A stretch of 64,000 nucleotides of DNA from positions 8,191,155 to 8,255,154 of the forward strand of contig CM026428.1 of NCBI GenBank assembly GCA_014871385.1. The letters run 5' to 3'. The translations under genes and the position numbers were made by a program. Positions 56,538-64,000 of the stretch are shown here, piece after piece. A model generated the notes under the pieces. The model was not told where the DNA came from. It made no database searches and saw only the letters and a program-made list of their open reading frames with translations. Within the stretch, counting starts at the first letter, position 1; each line of letters starts with the position of its first letter. This DNA comes from Ceratodon purpureus (taxonomy: Eukaryota > Streptophyta > Bryopsida > Pseudoditrichales > Ditrichaceae).

Positions 56538-56552
56538 AGTGCACCCCCCGAG
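56538..56552 (-). repeat. Right terminal inverted repeat
   Basis: AGTGCACCCCCCGAG, the exact complement of the left end. Confidence 0.95.
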
Positions 56553-56560
56553 TATAATCG
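56553..56560. repeat. 8-bp target-site duplication TATAATCG (right)
   Basis: A perfect copy of 50294-50301, lying within a MYB-CC exon that begins at 56564 on the minus strand. Confidence 0.95.
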
Positions 56561-57740
56561 GCATCTGAAAATGCATTGACAGAGAGTAAATCCTCCGAAA
56601 CAGAGGGGTGAGTACTTTCAACATACCCTCAGTCATCTCCGGCATGTACTTTGCAAGTCGGTATTTCTAAACGCAACAAAAGCCCACATGAGACGTCAAT
56701 CAACATTCAGAACAGTAGTAGTACACGAATGTTTGCAGTAACCAACGGACTAGCGTACGTTTGCAGCGACTTGACACATCAACCACATGTCCAGTAAGCT
56801 TAGTTATACTATATGACAACTCAAAGTAATGACAAACAAGATACCAAGCTAGCATTGCGTGTCTGCAGAAAGGGGTTCCTTAGCCAGCAGCGGATAGGCA
56901 CATATGTAGTAAGATCCATTTGACAAACACGAGAAGCTTACAAACCTGGAGGTGGCTCTTCACATGATAGATAGTTATTCCTTCGACACCCATCAACCTT
57001 AGCACTGCTTTAGGTGTTGCACCTTTACACCAAACAAAAAAACACTGAAGATATAATTGAAGAAACAAGATACAGAACGGATATAATTGAAGAAAGACAA
57101 CAGCTTCCTATAACATTGAACCCAAAGAAGTCCTGACTAAAGCATCTCTTTCAAGAAAAAAACAGTGCAGATCTCATACGTCAACAAGGTCACTGACTTC
57201 CAACACTGACTTCCAAAGATAAGCAAAGTACAAAATCGTCAGAATTCAGGGCATACGTAGACTTACGATCTGCCCCTCCAAGATGCGCCACCCCACTTAT
57301 GAACTTCTCGTGTAGCTCTGGGGTCCATCGTAATCGTGACTTCCCAGAACTAGAGGCAGAAGCAGTTGCACCTGACGATGGGCCACGACTACCTGGGGAG
57401 GCGGTGGCACTTGTGGAAGCTACAATCCAGACAATAGGAACTCATTAATAATTGCTAGCGAATTATATGTTTGTGTGACTCACTCACTTGGACTAACGCC
57501 GGTGCTAACAAAAAACCAACCCAATGAATTACACTAGCAGACTAATCATACACTCCACCAAAAAACCCCAGGACCTCAATTGAACGCATTCCATCTACAA
57601 CATGCCCATCATCAAAACCTAATTCATCATCCTCCACGCAACCAGCTCCAAAATCATTCTCCCACATCGAAAGACTCACCATGCTCATAGTCCCCACTCT
57701 CATAGCATGAGCTTTGTCAGCCCCAGTGACATGCCAAAGC
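56553..57740 (-). pseudogene. MYB-CC / GARP transcription factor gene disrupted by a transposon
   Basis: Exons on the minus strand: a short 5' exon ending near 57681 (GAGCATG|GTGAGT), then 57419-57267, 57022-56946, 56666-56627, and one starting at 56564 that the transposon interrupts after 12 bases. All internal junctions use GT/AG and keep phase. Exon 57419-57267 encodes SGKSRLRWTPELHEKF and exon 57022-56946 ATPKAVLRLMGVEGITIYHV. With KYRLAKYMPEM from the next exon these form a complete GARP DNA-binding domain of the PHR1/MYB-CC class, regulators of phosphate starvation and related responses. The dimerising LHEQLE coiled coil was not found. The DNA-binding part is undamaged, so a truncated product is possible. 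Confidence 0.8.
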
Positions 57741-57926
57741 TGAGGTAATCACAACTCAAGCTATTTAGACCCACGTAACCCCCTTTTGGGATTTTTTCTA
57801 TGGGAAATAATTGAACCTCCCGCGTCACTACACCCGCTACGCTTCGCCCCCCGGGTTTGTGGGCGCGGAAAGCCCGCGGGGCCCAAAAGCCCGCGCGACC
57901 CGGACACAATATTTTTTTTTTCGAGG

Positions 57927-57952
57927 TTTTTTTTTTTTTTTTTTTTTTTTTT
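57927..57952 (+). repeat. Poly-T tract
   Basis: A run of about 26 T, preceded by a shorter T run at 57912-57921, next to a short GC-rich segment (57840-57905). Possibly the poly-A tail (antisense) of a retroposed sequence, but no element was identified. Confidence 0.5.
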
Positions 57953-58409
57953 CGAACTTTCCGTTATACAAATTTGAAGTACAAAAATTTCTATTCAGGG
58001 ATTTTTAGATTGAATACTGAAGAACAATATACTTTATTTTATCAAACAGTTAAGTCTCGAATTCACTGTATAAAGAGAGCAGTTAAAAACTGAGAAAAAA
58101 TTACTTAGACATGTTCTTAGAAATGCAAGCTTCTTACAAAAATATCCAAAAAAACATACAATTATCAAACTGTATACAAACATCATTTACATACAATTCA
58201 CACACATCATAGACACAGATTTACAATTGTTCAAATTTGCACTTCACTCGAAAATTAGATTGCAGAAGTTCCCTTTTTAACATCTTATGTTAAAAGGCTT
58301 CACAAAAATCTACAACACTCTACCAATTCCTGAACTATTTACAAAACTATAGACCTATACACATCAATTTGCTAAGCCTATACAGATCCCTTCAAGTTCA
58401 TTTGTAAAA

Positions 58410-59065
58410 CTATTGAGAACTAATGAGGGCTCCGGCTTGAGTTTCACCCTGAAACCAAGAAGACAGAAACTACTTAAACCAAGTCAGATATTTCAAATAA
58501 TCAAGCGAATTCAGATAAACGAAAAAATAATAGATCAAGAATTTCGAATAAGAATATGAAATTCCCTTCAGAAGCTTGGTTATAAAACTTGTCATGAAGC
58601 TTGGATCAAACGGACAGTTAAAGTTGAAAAAGTTGCATCCAGAAGCAGATCCGAATACAAATCCTCCAGGTGACGATCCTTGCTTCACAAAACACTAAAA
58701 GAAGCGAAATCATATCATTAGAAAAATGATATGGAAAAACAAACGACAGAAAAAAAACTAACATCACATGATTGATTATCAACTTACCTCTTCAGAAACA
58801 TAGGGACTGATCTTCATAACATTCTTACATTCTTTAGTAGGATCCTGTAGAAAAATAACCAAAAACAGATATGTTAAAATCAGAGTGAAAACGAATTAAA
58901 AATACAAGTCAGAAACAACAAGCTAGAGCAAATTAAAACTGTAATCAGAATAACAGATACCTTAGAGTCTTGAACAGGTTGTTCGACCTTCAAGACAGCG
59001 GCAGCGCTGTTGACAGAAACCTTGCGCGGAACCAATACTCTTCCATTAAATTTCGCATTATTCAT
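58410..59065 (-). CDS. Small four-exon gene of unknown function
   Basis: Exon 59065-58961 (MNNAKFNGRVLVPRKVS..., donor AAG|GTATCT) and exon 58844-58788 (DPTKECKNVMKISPYVSEE, donor GAG|GTAAGT) have clear boundaries. A third exon starts at 58694 (CFVKQGSSPGGFVFGSASG) with an unresolved end, perhaps near 58515. Exon 58448-58410 ends GALISSQ-stop. All determinable junctions are phase 0. The product would be roughly 125-130 residues with no recognised domain or signal peptide. It lies in AT-rich DNA. The consistent splice sites argue that it is, or recently was, a real gene. Confidence 0.4.
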
Positions 59066-59129
59066 TATTTCACTAATCTACTTGTAAAATATATAAAACT
59101 ATGAACTTCTACTCCTGTATTTATAACAA

Positions 59130-59245
59130 ATTTAAAAGTGAAAGTAGAGCAGTTGAAACTAAAAGCAAAGAAGGTGAAATTAAAAATAGAGAAGGTGAAA
59201 GTAAAAGTCCAGAAGGTGAAATTAAAAGTACTGGAGAATATCGGT
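59130..59245 (+). repeat. 21-bp degenerate repeat (AAGGTGAAATTAAAA)
   Basis: Units such as 'gaaggtgaaattaaaaatag', 'gaaggtgaaagtaaaagtcc' and 'gaaggtgaaattaaaagtac' follow each other at 21-base spacing. One frame reads as alternating Lys and hydrophobic residues and another as Glu/Lys-rich. There is no evidence that either is translated. Confidence 0.7.
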
Positions 59246-59299
59246 GCATGTTTTATGAAAGTCTATTTTATGAAAGTCTATGAATTTGTATACTATGAC

Positions 59300-62200
59300 C
59301 AAAGATTGAATGTTACTCTTGCTGAACTAGTACATTCATGGCAAACTCTCCCACTTGAATCAAAACCATAATGAAAAAAAAGAGGTTATATTCATTTTTC
59401 TCCGTTGGGCCTTGTGATATCTATTCTCGGATTTGTATAAAAAATAATTGATGTATTGTAAAGACTTATGTCCATATATTGTGCTATCAATTCTAGGACA
59501 TGGCAATTGAAAAAGTTTGAGGCGATTAAAAAGTTTGAAAAAGTTTGAAAATCTTTGCCTAAACATTTGCCAAAACAAATGCCATGTCAATCTAGTGTGC
59601 AATTAAAAAACCTCAATAAGAATATCTCTCTAAAATTTCACACCAGGATCTTACTTTAATCCCTAAAGGTCCAGGAAACCCGATTTGGATTTTTGCTATT
59701 TCGGGCAGCTTAGATGAAGAGGTTATAAGTAATATTTTTGCCTAAGATTTTTATGGGGTGCTCTCTTTACCGCAAGGTGTACGTGGTAAATTTTTCAAAG
59801 TCAAATTCCATTTTTAGAACCTTCATCTAGAAAATTTAGATTTCAAGTCGAAATAGGGCAATTTAAAATTAGGTTTTTTTTCAAATTTTTTTTATGAATA
59901 TGTTCATAACCAAATCACTACTCTAAATCCAAAGTGACCCGAGTAAAAAATTTTACCAATTTTACAAGGGCAGCCTCCAAAAATTACATGAATAAGCTTC
60001 AAAGTTTCTTGTGATTTTACATTTTTCCTTTCAAAAATTGTCAAAATTTGAGATTTAGAAAATTTTCGAATTTTTTCCGTCCAAAATTCTCAAACTCATA
60101 GATGTAACTTTTCACCATTCACTTTTTTTCCAAACCAAAAAACTTTAATGTTATTTAAGTTTTACCATATTGAGGATTTTGTACCTGCTTTTGGAAAATA
60201 ATTTGCATGAAGGCCAAAAAATCTAAATAAGTCTTCAAAATTTTGCATGGAGGCGCCCAACTTAGTTATTTACATGGAAAAAAATATGAACAAAATGTTT
60301 GGGGAAACAATCATCAAGTCTTCCTTGGCACCATTTAGACTATGACTTTCGAGCAAAGCCCAAAAACAAAAAAAACAAAAAAAACAGTAAACTTTGAACG
60401 TTATAATCTCACAAATAATAAAGATTCAACAGTTGAAATTTGACATGGTGTTAGTGCAAGTAGTTAAGTTGAAGATCTTACGTCGGTTGGAAATACTAGA
60501 AAAGAAAATTTTATTGGAAACATACATCAAATTCCATAAGGTGGTCAAAATCTGCAGTTTTGGAACTTGGAGGTCCTAAAACATTATGGACCTTTAGGGG
60601 TTAATCATGCAAAATAGACCAAGATATAGTATCAAAAATTGTGTCTCATGAGTTTTTCTACCTCTAGGCTTGAAGTCCAATGAGTGTGCTAAATGAATGT
60701 ATAACTGGTGTAGCATTGCTTAACCCCTAAAGACGAAATGAGCCATATCAGGGTTACATAGATTACTAAATATAGATTACATGAAGTTGATTTTTTTTGT
60801 AGATCCTGGACTTTTTGCATACCTTTCCAACAAGACCATTCGTGCTTCAAAATTCTTCATACTCAGTAGATAATTGCAGTAAAAGTTTGAAAAGACTATT
60901 AGGGCATGCTGAAATTTGCCCAAAACTTTAGTATATGCTCATTCATTCTCAAAATCTGTCCAAAATTAATTAGATCACAGAAACTTCAAAAATTCACCAA
61001 ATTTGAGATTTTTTTATTTTTTTTCAAGTTTTGTTTTTTCCACATGTAAATACAATTTTAAAACATGATTTCACCGCTTAGATTTTCAATCCAATATTGC
61101 TCCATATGCCTTTTATACTATCAAAGACCAACCTTTGTATTTGAATTTCAGTATACCTTCATGTGAAAAATGAAGCATTTCTTTAGGATATACAGGTTTT
61201 AAGAGGTTAAAAATTGCATGGTCATATTCCTAACCCACTTAGGAATAAGCATTTAAAGAGCCTCAAATCAAATCTGCTTTTGAAATTGATTTTTTTGGCT
61301 CACAAACTATGTCAAACCCATTTTGCAACAAGGAAAAGAACTTTTTTCCAACTTTGAACATTATGATCTCACAAATGGTAAGGATTTTGAATCTAAGACT
61401 TGGAATACATATATATGAACAAGTAAGGTACTAGATCCTACAGTAATTTCCTCCAAAATGCATCAAAACTTCAAAACTTACTCTTTGTATTGAAAAATGC
61501 CAGGTTTGAGGGATTTTGGCAGATTTTGGACCTTTCGACTTTAGGGGTTAAAAAACTTGTTAGACGACATACTTTGCCCTAGCTCTCAATGAATTTTTTT
61601 CTTTAAATATTGTTGTAGGGCTAGTGACCAAAGCGGTAGCAAAGCATTTTTGTTGCATACAATATTAAGAGATAAAAATTTATAAAGATGCATATCAAGA
61701 TCAAAGACAATAAATTAGATTGAAAGCAAGAGTGGTTCCATAGACCAAGAACAAAGCAAGACTGTGGTGCACCTTGTCTTGCCTTCATTTATTCCTTAAA
61801 CAATAATTCAAGGCCTAGGCAGGCAACCCGAAATTGGATCATGACATTTTTGTACTTGGGCATCATGAATAGTGCATTATTTAAACTTGGGCATTATAAA
61901 TGAACGAATCAATGATGAGCTTGCAACCTCCTTCAAGGTTATGTGCAACCCCAACCAACCTACTACAATCCGTTCAAAGCATATTAAATTACTCATACAA
62001 ATTGTGAATTGAATTGGAGAATTTGACTTTGTAAATGCATCATAAGTAGGTGATTAGGATGATATCAAAAAATAATTGAAAAATTGAGTACATGAAGAGC
62101 TACCGAGGAGAGTCTATACAAACCCAGCCCTTAGGGCGGGGTTAACGTTTAAGGGTTATAGTACAAAGTCAAAGACCCTTGGAACCTTCTTTGGAAAATC

Positions 62201-62510
62201 ATAGAAGTTTTTAGGAGATTCTCAAATAAAAGATTATAAAAACTTATAAATTTCAATATTGATGTCTTAGACTCTACAGTAACACCAAAACATGAAATAT
62301 TTATTTAATTAATGAACTTTGGTAAATTCCTCACAATTTTATAACATTAAAAAAATTTGGATGAAAAAATTAACACAAGGATTGAGGTTATGCCTTGGAA
62401 AAATGTTCAAGTCACGAGGAGGTCATTAGCTAAAGAATTTGAATGTCTTTGGCTCTGAGAGTAATTATACGGTAAGGTATCAACAAGAACTATTAGACCG
62501 GGGGTCTAGG
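59300..62510. repeat. AT-rich DNA with a degenerate dispersed repeat
   Basis: About 3.2 kb without a supported gene. Two motifs recur about 200 bases apart: 'actttgaacgttataatctcacaaat' at 60391 and a variant at 61353, and 'cctttaggggttaa' at about 60590 and 61550. That makes two units about 960 bases apart. A third pair lies at 43280 and 43467. Inverted forms of the second motif occur at about 59660 and 60722. Confidence 0.6.
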
Positions 62511-63745
62511 TATATAAAGCGGGGACCCAATTTCATGCACTAGGTTAAGAATTTCCTCAATAGCAGGTTCCAGCTCGCCAGCTTCAGTATAGATTTCTCA
62601 CACTTGAAGGTGTGATCTATCTTCTATTACAAAAGTACATACCTTCCCGTCAATGTGAATCCAAGTGCAGCCCTTGACACCTCTGTCCTCCATTACTTTC
62701 CTCACTTTAGCGACATAACAGGTGCGGGATACAAGTGAGAAAGGTGTACATAAACTGCACTGTCGCGTGGATCAATCATCAGACACCTCTCAGCAACATG
62801 TTCTACAAACTCCAAATTCCCGTGGATTCTACAATCACCCAATAAAAAATCTCGGTTGAAGCGGTAAGCAGTAAGTTGCTTCACATGCGCCATTCGGGAC
62901 CCCGGCCATGGCCACCCCTCAGATGTTCATATCTAGCACATTCAAGGTGACTCATATGTGCGCATGAGTGACACCCATGGCCGGGGTGTATTCTAGCCAA
63001 AACTTGACAAGCACCCTAACTGCTTCTGCAATTTGAATACATTTTTGTACAAGGCATTTCGTAGAGGAATATGGGAAACCAGACTTGCTTCCATATTCAA
63101 AGTGTATCTCCTTGCCCAAGTCTAACATCCCTGAATTCACACATAAATTCAAGATGTTGATATATGTGACCTTATCTGGCTCTATGAGTCCTTACCCTGG
63201 AGTTTCATATGATGGAAAATCTTGACCACAACCAGGTTACCAGTCTTAGCGCAACCCCTAATCATCGTTCTCCATGACACAACGTCTCGTAATTTTGACA
63301 TACTATCGAAGACTTGGCGTACGTCCTTGACAGCACCGCACTTGGCATACATAATAGTGAGAGCCATTCTCACAAGAGAATCAGTTCCAAATCCAGCTCT
63401 CTCCACTTGAGAATGAACCTCGGACCCTCCCCCTCTTCAAATCTGCGGATCTTGCACATGTGCGTTCAAGACATGCATGTACGTGACCTTGTCTGGCAAA
63501 ATACCTGAGTCCATCTTGCATCAATATGGCAAAAACCCCGAAAGCATCCTCAATGTGACCACTCTCAGCATATCCTTCAATCGTGACTGTCCACGAGACA
63601 ACATCTCGTACTACCATGTAATCAAACACGCTACGTACGTGCATCCTCGATGCTCCCACATTTCGTTTACATGCGGATGCGAGCCGTCGCTACGCGTATA
63701 CCATCAACGAGTCCGGCTTTGATTCTATCTGAAGACCCATCTCAT
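62510..63745 (-). pseudogene. PPR protein (DYW class, E/E+ region) pseudogene
   Basis: Fragments in changing frames follow the order of a PLS-class PPR protein. The first is RDVVSWTVTIEGYAESGHIE (about 63600), then ALTIMYAKCGAVKDVRQVFD and RDVVSWRTMIRGCAKTGN (63400-63230). Next come VNSGMLDLGKEIHFEYGSKSG (63150-63080) and the E motif GDCRIHGNLEFVEHVAERC with DPRDSAVYVHLSHLY (62840-62740). The E+ segment MEDRGVKGCTWIHIDGKVC lies at about 62690-62630, followed by EDRSHLQV-stop. Such proteins edit organellar RNA. Frame changes and stops show that it is dead, and the catalytic DYW domain is missing beyond 62510. Many relatives of this exact style occur in non-seed plants. Confidence 0.75.
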
Positions 63746-64000
63746 TGCAGAACCCTCATGTGGGTCGGACCTAGGATCAAAAACACCCAAAGAATCAGTC
63801 AGCAACACCCACATTCTGCTGCCTCATGCTATATCAGATGATGTGAGGTTCAATTTCGAGGATCCATTGCACTCCACCAAATCGATCAAAATTCAGGGGA
63901 CCCACCTGGCGAGCCAGTCCAGAACTCAGGGTTTAATGTTTAAACCGGTACTCCCCCACTCAATTCCGAGGTTACCTCCCCCTTTCTATCTTCGGAGTGA
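63746..64000. other. Right edge, nothing recognised
   Basis: 255 bases with no supported frame. It may be further decayed PPR sequence or spacer. Confidence 0.4.

Larger units (their letters stand above)
50302..56552 (+). mobile_element. Complete 6251-bp cut-and-paste DNA transposon
   Basis: It is delimited by perfect 15-bp inverted repeats (CTCGGGGGGTGCACT at the left and its complement AGTGCACCCCCCGAG at the right) and flanked by a perfect 8-bp duplication, TATAATCG. It carries a single large transposase gene on the plus strand. An internal motif, AAAAATTACAATTA, occurs near both ends in the same orientation (about 50380 and 56391). The 8-bp duplication is typical of the P and hAT superfamilies. 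The intact frame and perfect duplication suggest a young copy. It is inserted in an exon of the MYB-CC gene. Confidence 0.95.

Noticed and set aside
59138..59371. Lys/Val-alternating peptide as an antimicrobial-like peptide gene
   Set aside because: It arises from a 21-bp degenerate repeat and has no promoter, signal peptide or conserved start.
1..64000. Reassignment of TAG to glutamine (variant genetic code)
   Set aside because: Several intact genes here appear to end in TAG (gypsy polyprotein, gene at 41358, mosaic gene at 13332), and two of the interruptions are TGA. C-to-T decay explains the pattern better.

Overview
The window looks like nuclear DNA of a land plant, and more likely a non-seed plant (bryophyte-type) than a flowering plant. 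The evidence is a set of plant gene families: a MYB-CC/GARP transcription factor, a DYW-class PPR remnant, a plant-type MutS2 exon, an MPDU1 (PQ-loop) copy and an SUVR4-type SET gene. GT/AG introns and plant telo-box promoter motifs (AAACCCTAA) point the same way. Nothing fixes the species. The window is a nested graveyard of mobile elements and decaying host genes, separated by AT-rich low-complexity DNA.

Layout, left to right. 1-3250: a TATA-driven, retroelement-type reading frame (minus) interrupted by one in-frame TAG. 3.3-5.6 kb: a multi-exon host or element gene (minus) with two nonsense codons. 5.9-7.96 kb: AT-rich filler. 8.0-19.8 kb: the most unusual locus. Two plus-strand genes, one of mosaic type (plant-transposon module, coiled coil, cysteine/histidine zinc-finger-like segment, acidic/lysine-rich tail) and one compact SUVR4-like histone methyltransferase, face a minus-strand DDE transposase-like gene. 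Its non-coding DNA is strikingly enriched in the tetranucleotide GTAC. 20.7-21.3 kb: a ParB-like-motif gene remnant with two in-frame TAGs. 21.8-31.5 kb: a MutS2 exon split by a complete, very young Ty3/gypsy element (identical-looking 657-bp LTRs, CCTTT target duplication, one uninterrupted 2586-residue polyprotein).

32.5-33.2 kb: an intronless, full-length MPDU1 copy with one TAG. 34.6-41.8 kb: a MULE-type region with a decayed transposase and two flanking minus-strand accessory genes, one containing a coding minisatellite with variable poly-C tracts. 42-45.7 kb: AT-rich, no gene recognised. 45.7-48.5 kb: a three-exon gene carrying the same plant-transposon module as the loci at 1-3 kb, 8-9 kb and inside the gypsy element. 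50.3-56.55 kb: a complete 6251-bp cut-and-paste transposon (15-bp terminal inverted repeats, perfect 8-bp target duplication, one 1502-residue transposase) sitting in an exon of the MYB-CC gene, whose other exons lie at 56.6-57.7 kb. 58-62.5 kb: AT-rich DNA with a small four-exon gene and a degenerate dispersed repeat. 62.5-63.75 kb: a PPR (DYW-class) pseudogene.

Two themes link the pieces. First, a nonsense-codon pattern recurs: in at least five otherwise open reading frames the interruptions are TAG or TGA where CAG (Gln) or CGA (Arg) would fit. This is the spectrum expected from deamination of methylated CHG and CG cytosines. Second, the mobile elements carry chromatin- and replication-related parts: a SET methyltransferase, PCNA-interaction-like (PIP) motifs, SUMO-interaction-like motifs, an AT-hook and a zf-XS-like finger. 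The best candidate for an undescribed system is the 8-20 kb SET-methyltransferase/DDE-transposase locus. Its termini were not found by eye, so its status as one mobile element is inference.
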